Assembly (NCBI GenBank): GCA_946800325.1
Contig: OX326957.1
Span: 16,242,591 to 16,306,590 of the forward strand
Reading direction: 5' to 3'
Length of the DNA: 64,000 nt
Origin: Luzula sylvatica
Lineage: Eukaryota > Streptophyta > Magnoliopsida > Poales > Juncaceae
The notes beneath the pieces were generated by a model. It was not told the DNA's origin and ran no database searches. It worked only from the letters and a program-made list of their open reading frames with translations. The position numbers and the translations under genes were made by a program. Shown in pieces: positions 1-9,684 of the stretch. Position 1 is the stretch's first letter; each line of letters opens with the position of its first letter.

Positions 1-510
1 TACGAGATTATGAAACAGCTCAGGGAGATGTTTCAGGTTCAAGCAAGGGTGGAGAAGTATCAAGCTCTTGGCAATGCGACGCAATGCAAGATGCAAGAGG
101 GTACGCCCGTTAGCTCTCATCTTCTCAAGATGAAAGGATATTTCGATCATCTTGAGAGGCTTGGCATGAAATTTGAGTTGGAGTTACAAACTGATTTGAT
201 CATGTTGTCAATGCCACCGAGTTTCGATTCGTTCATTTCGCATTTCCACATGTCGGACATGACAAGGACCATTCCCCAGCTTTTCGGAATGCTCAGAACA
301 TTCGAAGGTGACCAGAAACCGCGGTACATGAAGTCTAGGACTTCGGAGGTATTGGTGGTTCAAGGGAAGAATCCAAACAATGGAAACAATAACAAGAAGA
401 GGAAGGCAAAGGGCAACAAGGTTGCGCCTAAGCCCGTGAGCAAGAAAGCCAAGGATGACAAGAAGTGTTTCCACTGTCTCAAGGAGGGGCATTGGAAGCG
501 TGATTGCTAG
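1..510 (+). pseudogene. gag: Element A gag, C-terminal part, ending at a premature stop
   Basis: This is the nucleocapsid-type Gag of a copia element, which coats the RNA genome in the virus-like particle. The frame is open from base 1, so the true start is left of the window. It ends in a CCHC zinc knuckle (CFHCLKEGHWKRDC, spacing C-x2-C-x4-H-x4-C) followed at once by TAG (508-510). In element B the same position is Lys (AAG) and the frame runs on into protease, and here too the downstream frame is the same. TAG is therefore a one-base nonsense change of AAG, not a natural gag terminus, unless it is read through. Confidence 0.85.
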
Positions 511-3500
511 ATCTTCCTGAGGGAGAGCAAGCAAAAGACCGCTTCCTCGGACACACCGGCATCAGGTATTTCCGTTATCGATTCTTATTTCTTTACTTTA
601 TCATCATGGGTGTTGGACACTGGATGTGGGACTCATATTTGTAATAATATGCAGGGCCTAAAAAGTAGAAGATCGTTGATTCGTGGCGAAGTTGATTTAC
701 GCGTCGGGAATGGAGCTCGAGTAGCAGCATTAGCCGAAGGGACGTATGATTTAACTTTGCCAAATGGACTTATTTTAGTTTTGAATAATTGTTGTTATGT
801 ACCTATTTTGAGTAGGAATATTATTTCTGTTTCGAGACTTATTGCGGATGGATATGAATTAGTTATTGGTACTAATGATTGTTTTATTCGCAAGAATGAC
901 ATTTTCTTTAGTAATGTTCTAGTTGAAAATGGTTTATATGTCTTGGATTTAGAAAATAACAACAATAATCAGTCCATATATAACATAAATACCACTCAAA
1001 CTAATGAAACATACTCATGGCATTGTCGTCTCGGACACATAAACGAGAAACGCATTGCTAGACTCCAAAAGGATGGAGTGCTAGATTCTTTTGATTTAAA
1101 GTCAATAGAAAATTGCGAATCTTGTTTGATGGGTAAGATGACAAAGACACCTTTTTCCATGAAAGGAGAAAGATCGAAAGATGTGTTGGCCCTCATACAT
1201 TCCGATGTATGTGGACCGATGAGTGTCGAGGCTAGAAATGGGTATCGCTACTTCGTGACTTTTACTGACGATTATAGTAGATATGGATATCTATACTTAA
1301 TGCGTCACAAAAGTGAAACTTTTGAGAAATTCAAAGAGTTTCAACACGAGGTAGAACTTCAACTGGGCAAGAAAGTAAAAGCCATTCGATCGGATCGAGG
1401 TGGCGAATACTTGAGCTATGAGTTTGAGGACTATCTTCGAGATTGTGGTATAGTATCACAATGGACTCCACCCGGTACACCCCAATGGAATGGAGTGTCC
1501 GAGAGGAGGAATCGGACTTTGTTAGACATGGTTCGCTCGATGATGAGTCGAACAGATTTGCCAAAATCATTTTGGGGTTTCGCGCTTCAAACGGCCGCTC
1601 ATATACTGAATAGAGTTCCGTCCAAATCGGTTGAAAAGACACCATATGAATTATGGCATGGCAAGGTGCCATCATTGTCTTATCTTAAGATTTGGGGTTG
1701 CGAGGCATACGTCAAAAGGTTATTGACGGAAAAACTCGAGCCAAGATCAGACAAGTGTTTATTTGTGGGGTATCCTCAAGAAACCAGAGGATACTACTTT
1801 TACTTGCCGAGCGAAAACAAGGTTTTCGTGGCTCGACGTGGACACTTCTTAGAGAAGGAATTCCTAGATCGTCAAGCCAGTGGGAGTAAAATTGATCTCG
1901 AAGAAATTCGAGAACCACAACCTGAACAGGTTGATTTGGAACAAGATTCTGAGTTACCATTGGATGGTGGACCAGAATCTAATACACAAGCTATACGTAG
2001 ATCTGGTAGGATTCGTCAAGAACCTGAGAGATATGGATTTCTCATTAGTAATGACGATGATGAGTTGACTCTAGATGATGAGCCAAACTCCTACAAAGGT
2101 GCTATGTCTAGCTTGGATTCCTCGAAATGGCATGACGCCATGAAAACCGAGATCCAATCCATGTATGATAATAAGGTTTGGAATCTTATTGATCTACCTG
2201 ATGGTGCAAAGACCGTTGGGTGCAAATGGGTTTTCAAGAAGAAAACTGACATGGATGGTAATGTACACACTTTTAAAGCAAGACTGGTGGCGAAAGGTTT
2301 CAAGCAAATTCATGGTATAGACTATGATGAAACGTTTTCTCCAGTAGCCATGTTTAAAAGTATTCGCATTCTTCTAGCGATAGCTGCATATCACGATTAT
2401 GAGATATGGCAGATGGATATAAAAACCGCTTTCCTTAATGGGAACCTTACCGAGGATGTGTATATGACACAACCCGAGGGTTTTGTCGATCCAAAGAATC
2501 CGAATAAAGTGTGCAAGCTTATGAGATCCATTTATGGATTAAAACAAGCATCTCGTGCATGGAACATACGATTCGATGAGGTTATCGCAAAGTATGGTTT
2601 CATTCAAAACATCGAGGAACCTTGTGTATACAAGAAATTCAGTGGGAGTTCGGTTGTATTCCTCATCTTGTACGTGGACGACATCTTACTCATTGGAAAT
2701 GACATCCCGATGCTTAACCAGGTTAAGGCATATTTGGGTAGTCATTTCGCAATGAAGGACTTAGGAGAAGCTGCCTATATTTTAGGTGTGAAGATCTATA
2801 GAGATAGATCGAGGAGACTTCTCGGACTAAGTCAAAGTACATATATTGACAAAGTGATAACTAGGTTTCACATGGAGCAATCCAAGAAAGGATTTCTGCC
2901 AATGTCACATGGCATCACTCTCACTAAGGCTCAGTGTCCTTCAACGGACGCTGAACGTGAGCGAATGAATCGGATCCCATACGCTTCGGCTATAGGATCG
3001 ATCATGTATGCCATGATATGTACTAGACCAGATGTCGCATATGCATTGAGTGTGACTTCCCGCTATCAGTCTGATCCAGGGGAAGCTCACTGGTCCGCAG
3101 TCAAGAGCATTCTTAAGTATCTCAGGAATACTAAAGATATGTTTCTTGTCTATGGAGGTTCGGAAGGAGATCTGATTATCCAAGAATATACAGATGCTAG
3201 TTTCCAAACTTGCCCGGACGATTTCCAATCTCAAAGTGGTTACGTCTTTACGCTCAATGGCGGAGCTGTTGTTTGGAAAAGCTCCAAACAGAAGACGGTG
3301 GCTGATTCTACAACTGAAGCGGAATACATCGCGGCTTCGGAAGCCGCAAAGGAGGCTGTCTGGTTACGACAGTTCGTGATGGAACTTGGCGTTATGCCAA
3401 GTATCTCGGATTCCGTGGATGTCTATTGTGATAATAACGGAGCAATAGCACAATCTAAGGAACCGAGAGCGCATCATCGGTCCAAACATGTACTCCGGCG

Positions 3501-3660
3501 TTACCACTTGATTCGTGAGATTACGAAGAGAGGTGACGTGAAAATAATGAAGATACCTACTGAGGATAACGTGGCCGATCCGTTTACGAAGCCACTATCA
3601 CGTGCCAAGCATGAGCAGCATGCTAGGGCGATAGGATTGGGATATCTATCGCAGTGTTAG
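511..3660 (+). CDS. pol: Element A pol polyprotein: protease, integrase, reverse transcriptase, RNase H
   Basis: This is copia-type Pol in the order PR-INT-RT-RH, in frame with gag after the stop at 508. Numbering from 610, the visible motifs are the protease DTG (residues 3-5), the GAG-pre-integrase HHCC region (HCRLGH...CESC, from about 136), integrase aspartates in HSDVCGP and RSDRGGEY and the glutamate in WNGVSERRN, and RT with YVDD at 688-691. RNase H follows with YTDASF (about 860), TEAEYIAASEA and YCDNNGA (about 939). The frame is uninterrupted for over 1000 codons. Because gag-pol is a single frame, Pol can only be made here by reading through TAG or by an internal start. Confidence 0.92.
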   Translation: MFLRESKQKTASSDTPASGISVIDSYFFTLSSWVLDTGCGTHICNNMQGLKSRRSLIRGEVDLRVGNGARVAALAEGTYDLTLPNGLILVLNNCCYVPILSRNIISVSRLIADGYELVIGTNDCFIRKNDIFFSNVLVENGLYVLDLENNNNNQSIYNINTTQTNETYSWHCRLGHINEKRIARLQKDGVLDSFDLKSIENCESCLMGKMTKTPFSMKGERSKDVLALIHSDVCGPMSVEARNGYRYFVTFTDDYSRYGYLYLMRHKSETFEKFKEFQHEVELQLGKKVKAIRSDRGGEYLSYEFEDYLRDCGIVSQWTPPGTPQWNGVSERRNRTLLDMVRSMMSRTDLPKSFWGFALQTAAHILNRVPSKSVEKTPYELWHGKVPSLSYLKIWGCEAYVKRLLTEKLEPRSDKCLFVGYPQETRGYYFYLPSENKVFVARRGHFLEKEFLDRQASGSKIDLEEIREPQPEQVDLEQDSELPLDGGPESNTQAIRRSGRIRQEPERYGFLISNDDDELTLDDEPNSYKGAMSSLDSSKWHDAMKTEIQSMYDNKVWNLIDLPDGAKTVGCKWVFKKKTDMDGNVHTFKARLVAKGFKQIHGIDYDETFSPVAMFKSIRILLAIAAYHDYEIWQMDIKTAFLNGNLTEDVYMTQPEGFVDPKNPNKVCKLMRSIYGLKQASRAWNIRFDEVIAKYGFIQNIEEPCVYKKFSGSSVVFLILYVDDILLIGNDIPMLNQVKAYLGSHFAMKDLGEAAYILGVKIYRDRSRRLLGLSQSTYIDKVITRFHMEQSKKGFLPMSHGITLTKAQCPSTDAERERMNRIPYASAIGSIMYAMICTRPDVAYALSVTSRYQSDPGEAHWSAVKSILKYLRNTKDMFLVYGGSEGDLIIQEYTDASFQTCPDDFQSQSGYVFTLNGGAVVWKSSKQKTVADSTTEAEYIAASEAAKEAVWLRQFVMELGVMPSISDSVDVYCDNNGAIAQSKEPRAHHRSKHVLRRYHLIREITKRGDVKIMKIPTEDNVADPFTKPLSRAKHEQHARAIGLGYLSQC

Positions 3661-4967
3661 ATTGGGTGTTTTATTTATGTTTCTTATTGTATAAGGGGAT
3701 TTGATCTGCCTAGTGCAAGTGGGAGAATATTTATTATGCCCTAGGCTTCTTATTGGGATTGTATTTGTTTACGAGACAGATATTTATATTATTATTCATT
3801 ATATGACCTAAACCTTCATAATTCAAATTTTTTTTTAAATAACAAGAAAGTGTGTGAGAGGTTATTCGATTATAATAATCGGATAGACCTTGAATTTTAT
3901 TCTAGTTTAGTGCATCGAGTCAGTTGAGAATAATATGTTGCATGGCCTTAGTCTGGCATATTGATTCGTCAATTGAATGAGAGTAAAACCACTAAACGGG
4001 ATGAATATAATTCTAAAACGTCCCTCGTGTATAAAGTTGTTCATAGATTTGAACCAGGTAGTCCATTCACTGAATGGAGACTTTTACATACACCGGCATA
4101 TTCGTAGATGAGATGATCAGGTTTTACTGATCTGAGACGGTAGCGTCGATTCTAGAATATGAATATACGCGGGGTCGTATATTGGACTGACCACTATATG
4201 AGTTTGTGACATGGTTAGAGTCATTGGAGACAAACTCATATCCAGATAGTGCGTTTTTAGTGCTTCATACTTGAGTGATCTCACGGATACCTAGTATGTG
4301 AAAAGATAATGCTTTGATGTAATTAACCCTACGCGTAACTGTGTAGCAAAGATTATTATTGAGTATTGTTTTTAGCATAGGCAAAGGATGTGAGGTTGCA
4401 AGATAGGAATTGTTCCTTTCTAGCCTTGAAAAAAGGATAGAGGGAGATATCTCTCGGGCCCCTCGATTGAATTGAGATTGATGAAATGCTTGGCCAAGCT
4501 CGATGGAACTCAGTAGAGTTTGCATTGTTATTATCAATCTAATTCTTATCGAGAAAGAGTATATCTGATCAAAAAGAAAAGAGGATGACTTGAAGTCTTA
4601 GACTTCACCGTGACTCTTTTGATCAGAAGATATCGCGAACAAGAGGACTAGTAACACTCATCTGAGCTAGGAATGAAGATATACTGCATCTTCATAAAGG
4701 TGTTCTTTACCTTTTTCGTGCTAATTCTGGGTAGGTATTAACGGCAGTCTAGTGCTCGCAATACCTTGTGGATTGCTGCCATATTCACTACCAGTCTTAG
4801 ACGAACCTACAACGGTCACACCAAGATTTCGTAACATATCGGATTCTCAAGATAATGCTCACAAATACGTTTGTTGGACAAACAAAATGAAATCACGTGT
4901 GATTAGATCTCACGACATATGTTGGACATATGGCCAAGTTGATTAAGTCTTAATCCAAGAGGGAGTT
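3661..4967 (+). ncRNA. Element A 3' internal non-coding region with conserved stem-loops
   Basis: About 1.3 kb lies between the pol stop and the LTR, with no credible ORF. It holds several strong hairpins: 4115-4120/4127-4132, 4136-4139/4144-4147, 4162-4169/4176-4183 (8 bp, 6-nt loop), 4196-4207/4230-4241 (12 perfect pairs) and 4565-4574/4617-4626 (10 bp). Counterparts occur in the same order in element B with different stem bases but preserved pairing. It ends in a polypurine tract (CCAAGAGGGAGTT) directly before the LTR, where plus-strand DNA synthesis would start. That it acts as a structured RNA is inference. Confidence 0.6.
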
Positions 4968-5600
4968 TGAAAGAAAATATGGCTTAAGAATTAACTTGGA
5001 AGAATTTATATAAATAGGCAAATCTGCAGTCAGAATTGGGCCGTTAAATAATTAGGATTTAATCTAATATCGGGCCCATTCAAATAATTAGAGTTTTAAC
5101 TTAATTTCGGCCCAAACCGAAAGTTAGGGTTTTAACCTAATTTTGCCTATAAATATACATTCTGATTTCGATTTTCTCTCTCTTCGAGGCTGCTGAAATT
5201 CTGTCCGAAATTCTGGCCGCCATTTTCTGAACCCTAGGGTTTTGGAGCCGCCGAATTTTTCTCCCTTTCTTCCACAGAAAACGAAGTGATCTGGAGAGTT
5301 TGAAAAGAGAGATTTGAGCAAAGAATTTGAGATAAAATAATCGTGAAGTTGACTAGAACGACGTTTACGGTTCCGATCAGTCGAAATCAAGGTGGACACG
5401 AGTAGAGGGACTGCACGAGCATTCCTTGGAGAAGGTTCACGTATTTGGAGAAGAAGTCGACACGTACTAACTTGTACGAGGTAAATTCTGAATAACTCTT
5501 CCTTTTTCGTGGTTTTTCGAACGTGATCCCGGTAGAATTAGGTTACGCATGCGTGAATAATTCCGCTGCACACTCTAATAATCGTGTGCGTAACCCTACA
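4968..5600 (+). repeat. Internal LTR of element A (LTR-x), TG...CA, 633 bp
   Basis: It starts TGAAAG right after the polypurine tract and ends CCTACA. TATA-like boxes lie at 5007-5018 and 5148-5155. It reads as identical over its full length to the solo LTR at 25277-25909 and is followed by the same target sequence TGCGG and LINE flank. It differs by substitutions and indels from the terminal LTR at 7575-8202. Confidence 0.92.
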
Positions 5601-5883
5601 TGCGGATTGCCTTATGTTTATGATTTTTGGAAGGTGAGATTGTAGTCTAGTAGCAAGAGCCTTGGAAATTATTTTAGTCATGCCCGTGATGATGCTAATA
5701 GGTCGGAAGTCACCAAGAGATGAGGCGTTAGTATGTTTAGGTATTAGGGTGATAGTCGCGTTGTTTAGGGCGCTTAGGTCTATAGATAGGTCATAGAAGG
5801 CATTTATGACGTTCATTATTTCCACTTGTATTACTTCCCAATTGGTTTGGAAGAATTCTAGAGGAAGTCCATCGGGGCCGGAA
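5601..5883 (-). pseudogene. LINE ORF2 fragment captured inside element A
   Basis: In reverse it encodes part of an L1-type reverse transcriptase, including the FRPISII motif. It begins with TGCGG, which is the target-site duplication of the solo LTR at 25277, and then matches 25915-26190 base for base as far as I can read. It stops at GGAA (5880-5883), which is also present in the copia RNase H sequence that follows, giving 4-bp microhomology at the junction. This is a fragment of the neighbouring LINE flank carried with an LTR, not an independent LINE insertion: it has no poly(A) and no duplication of its own. Confidence 0.85.
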
Positions 5884-6265
5884 AAGCTCCAAACAGAAGA
5901 CGGTGGCTGATTCTACAACTGAAGCGGAATACATCGCGGCTTCGGAAGCCGCAAAGGAGGCTGTCTGGCTACGACAGTTCGTGATGGAACTTGGCATTAT
6001 GCCAAGTATCTCGGGTTCCATGGATGTCTATTGTGACAATAACGGAGCATTAGCACAATCTAAGGAACCGAGAGCGCATCATCGGTCCAAACATGTACTC
6101 CGGCGTTACCACTTGATTCGTGAGATTACGAAGAGAGGTGACGTGAAAATAATGAAGATACCTACTGAGGATAACGTGGCCGATCCATTTACGAAGCCAC
6201 TATCACGTGCCAAGCATGAGCAGCATGCTAGGGCGATAGGATTGGGATATCTATCGCAGTGTTAG
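5880..6265 (+). pseudogene. Second RNase H end of copia pol, 5'-truncated
   Basis: It duplicates 3274-3660 of element A with a handful of substitutions. The frame is open to the same stop and retains TEAEYIAASEA, YCDNNGA and HHRSKHV. It has no start of its own and lacks protease, integrase and RT, so it cannot work alone. It is the 3' part of a second, slightly different element joined to the LINE fragment at 5880-5883. Confidence 0.88.
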
Positions 6266-7574
6266 TTTGGGTGTTTTATTTATGTTTCTTATTGTCTAAG
6301 GGGATTTGATCTGCCTAGTGCAAGTGGGAGAACATTTATTATGCCCTAGGCGTGTTATTGGGATTGTATTTGTTTATGAGACAGATATTTATATTATTAT
6401 TCATCGTATGACCTAAACCTTCATATTTCATATTTCAAAAATTTTAAATAACAAGAAAGTGTGTGAGAGGTTATTCGATTATAATAATCGGATAGACCTT
6501 GAATTTTATTCTAGTTTAGTGCATCGAGTCAGTTGAGAATAATATGTTTCATGGCCTTAGTCTGGCATATTGATTCGTCAATTGAATGATAGTAAAACCA
6601 CTAAACGGGATGAATATAATTTTAAAACGTCCCTCGTGTATAAAGTTGTTCATAGATTTGAACCAGGTAGTCCATTCATTGAATGGAGACTTTTACATAC
6701 ACTGGCATATTCGTAGATGAGATGATCAGGTTTTACTGATCTGAGACGGTAGCGTCGATTCTAGAATATGGATATACGCGGCGTCGTATATTGGACTGAC
6801 CACTATATGAGTTTGTGACATGGTTAGAGTCATTGGAGACAAACTCATATCCAGATAGTGCGTTTTAGTGCTTCATACTTGAGTGATCTCACGGATACCT
6901 AGTATGTGAAAAGACAATGCTTTGATGTAATTAACCCTACGCGTAACTGTGTAGCAGAAATTATTATTGAGTATTGTTTTTAGCATAGACAAAGGATGTC
7001 AGGTTGCAAGATAGGAATTGTTCCTTTCTAACCTTGAAAAAGGATAGTGGGAGATATCTCTCGGGCCCCTCGATTGAATTGAGATTGATGAAATGCTTGG
7101 CCAAGCTCGATGGAACTCAGTAGAGTTCGCATTGTAATTATCAATCTAATTCTTATCGAGAAAGAGTATATCTGATCAAAAAGAAAAGGGGATGACTTGA
7201 AGTCTTAAGCTTCACCGTGACTCTTTTGATCGGAAGATATCGCGAACAAGAGGACTATTAACAATTATCTGAGCTAGGTATGAAGATGTACTGCATCTTC
7301 GTAAAGGTGTTCTCCACCTTTTTCGTGCTAATTCTGGGTAGGTATTAACGGCAGTCTAGTGCTCGCAATACCTTGTGGATTGTTGTCATATCCACTACCA
7401 GTCCTAGACGAACCTACAACGGTCACACCAAGATTTCGTAACATATCGGATTCTCAAGATAATGCTCACAAATACGTTTGTTGGACAAATAAAATGAAAT
7501 CACGTGTGATTAGATCTCACGACATATGTTGGACATATGGCCAAGTTGATTAAGTCTTAATCCAAGAGGGAGTT
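6266..7574 (+). ncRNA. Second copy of the 3' internal non-coding region
   Basis: It is colinear with 3661-4967 and very similar. The polypurine tract lies directly before the LTR at 7575. The stem matching 4162-4183 carries one A-to-G change that turns an A-U pair into a G-U wobble, keeping the pairing. No coding capacity is seen. Confidence 0.6.
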
Positions 7575-8202
7575 TGAAAGAAAATATGGCTTAAGAATTA
7601 ACTTGGAAGAATTTATATAAATAGGCAAATCTGCAGTCAGAATTGGACCCGTTGAGAATTATGGGTTTTAACCTAATTTCAGATAATTATGATTTAATCT
7701 AATTTCGGGCCCATTCAGATAATTAAGGTTTTAACCTAATTTCGGCCCAATCCGAAAGCTAGGGTTTTAACCTAATTTTTGCCTATATATATATTCTGAT
7801 TTCAACTTTCTCTCTCTTCGAGGCTGCCATTTTTCTGACCTAATTTTGGCCGCCGAAATTCTTCTTTCTCCCACAGAATTTCAAAGTGAGATCGAGAGAG
7901 AAATAGAAGAAAGATCTGAGCAATTTGTTGAGAGAAATAATCGTGACACCGGCTAGAACGGCGTTGACGGTTCCGATCGGACGAATATCAAGGTGGACAC
8001 GAGTAGAGGGGCTGCACGAGCAATCCTTGGAGAAGGTTCAACAGATTGGAGAAGAAGACATCACGTACTAACTTGTACGAGGTAAAATTCTGATTACTCT
8101 TCCTTTTTCGGTGTTTTTCGAGTGTGATCCAGGGTAGAATTAGGTTACGCATGCGTGAATAATTCCGCTGCATACTCTAATAATCGTATGCGTAATCCTA
8201 CA
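7575..8202 (+). repeat. Terminal 3' LTR of element A (LTR-y), 628 bp
   Basis: It starts TGAAAG after the polypurine tract and ends CCTACA at the junction with the B leader. It belongs to the same family as 4968-5600 but differs by several indels and substitutions in the first 250 bp, so it came from a different parental copy than LTR-x. Confidence 0.9.
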
Positions 8203-8663
8203 TTGTATATATTGGTGCGGGTGGTAAGCGTTAATTGGGGACTCACGTGGTTTCAGGCCATAGTCGGGCACGTGAGTAGTTCAATTGAACGATACGATGG
8301 ATATGGTTGTGACTTAACCGTCCAAGCCAATCCGATTGGAGTTCGGGGCATAGATAGAATGCACACACGGAACATGGATTGTATTGGATACGATTCGTCA
8401 CCGAAATTCTATAAAGGAACGAGAGTCGTATTGGATACGATTGGATTTAATCCTACCTAAAATATCGAGATCTCATTTGTCGGCCATAGTCACTTATGGG
8501 AGGATCGTAAAATATGGGTCTTAAGTGTTATGGACTCGGAGTCCCGTATCGGTATGAGGGTTATCGATTCGAAAAAAAAATAACACTATCATATAATCAT
8601 CATATAAGCCTATAAGATAAGTACGCAACGTTAGTAATCAATCTTTTACTTCATTTGTATATC
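8203..8663 (+). other. Element B 5' leader, 3' part
   Basis: This is the untranslated leader between the insertion point of A and the gag ATG. It is homologous to the element C leader (20199-20660, other strand). An 85-codon frame is open in both copies but has no ATG near its start, so I do not call it a gene. Confidence 0.6.
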
Positions 8664-9684
8664 ATGTCTTCTAGTAACACCAACACCTTATTGATTAGAT
8701 CGGTATTAGAAAAGGATAAGCTAGTGGGTCGGAACTACTTAGACTGGCACCGAAACCTGAGAATAGTTCTCAGGCAAGAGGGCAAGAGTCACGTATTGGA
8801 TACGGAACTAGTAGAACCGGGCCCCGATGCTACGGCAGAAGAAGTGGCCGCATTTGAGAGACTTAAGAAGGACTCAAATGATGTTACGTGCCTCATGTTG
8901 GCATGTATGGACGCTAGTCTTCAAAAGCAGTTTGAGGACTCGGATGCGCACATAATAGACGTTGTGCTCAAGGAAATGTTCCAAGAGCAGGAGCGTATTG
9001 AACGGTTCAGTACGCTCAAGGAGTTAGTAAACTGCAAGATGCCTTCGGGGTCTTCGGTGAGTACTCACGTTTTGAAGGTGCAAGCTCTCATAGACCGTCT
9101 TGAGAAGCTAGGAGAGAAATTGTCGAAGATTATGCAACAAGATTTGATCTTGTGTGCACTTCCTCCAATGTTTTCTTCGTTCGTGACTAACTATCACATG
9201 CATTCGATGGATAAGACGATCCCTGAGCTTCACGGAATGCTCAAGAATTTTGAATCGGAGACGTTAAAGTCGTCCGGAGAGAACAGGGCAAGAGTTGCCG
9301 GAAATGTTCTCACAATTCAGAATAAGGATCGTAAGAGATCAAAGTCCAAGGGCAGTTCGGCTAAGAAACGTTCGAAGCCGGATAAAAAGGGAAAGGAGAA
9401 ATTCAAGGATGAGACGTGCTTTCATTGTCACAAGGCTGTACATTGGAAGCGCGATTGCAAGTCTTACCTCGAGGAGGTGAAGAAGGGCAAGGCGGTTTCA
9501 GCGACCGGCCTCTCAGGTATTAACGTTATTGAAGTTAATATTTCAACTATGACTAATTGGGTATTGGATACCGGTTGTGGGACTCATATTTGTCGAAATA
9601 TGCAGGTTCTTCAAAATAGTCGAAGGTTGGAAAATGGAGAAGTCGATCTACGCGTCGGGAATGGAGCAAGAGTTGCTGCGTTTT
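8664..9684 (+). pseudogene. gag: Element B gag and start of protease, ended by a 1-nt frameshift
   Basis: The start is the ATG in TATATCATG; frame and homology support it. Gag has the copia UBN2-like body and a CCHC knuckle at about residues 252-265 (CFHCHKAVHWKRDC). The usual Gly before His is replaced by Val. The frame continues without a stop into protease, with DTG at residues 302-304, as in a single gag-pol ORF. At the T4 run 9681-9684 one extra base relative to element A shifts the frame, and it ends at a TAA shortly after (within the ORF ending at 9701). The homologous protein resumes in the next frame. Confidence 0.85.

Larger units (their letters stand above)
1..8202 (+). mobile_element. 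Element A: chimeric Ty1/copia retrotransposon, 5' end outside window
   Basis: The order seen is gag, pol, a 3' non-coding region, an LTR, a 281-bp LINE fragment, a second copy of the RNase H end of pol, a second 3' non-coding region and a terminal LTR. The right end (CA at 8201-8202) abuts the leader of element B, whose homologue in element C continues without interruption across this point, so A is inserted in B. The expected 5-bp right target duplication is TTGTA (8203-8207); its partner lies outside the window. Lineage within copia was not assigned. Confidence 0.85.

Noticed and set aside
3661..4967. env-like third ORF between pol and LTR, as in SIRE-type copia elements
   Set aside because: All frames are broken and the four copies diverge without a coding pattern; conserved stems fit RNA structure better.
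5124..5399. 91-codon frame in the LTR, repeated at 25433-25708
   Set aside because: It lies antisense within an LTR; it is identical only because the LTRs are identical.
5538..5825. LINE RT protein with a C-terminal tail at the LTR junction (also 25847-27184)
   Set aside because: The tail (CRVTHTIIRVCSG...) is translated LTR sequence; the apparent fusion is an insertion artefact.
8203..8460. 85-codon leader frame conserved between elements B and C (20398-20655)
   Set aside because: There is no ATG near its start, and nearly all differences between the copies change amino acids, so it behaves like non-coding sequence that happens to lack stops.
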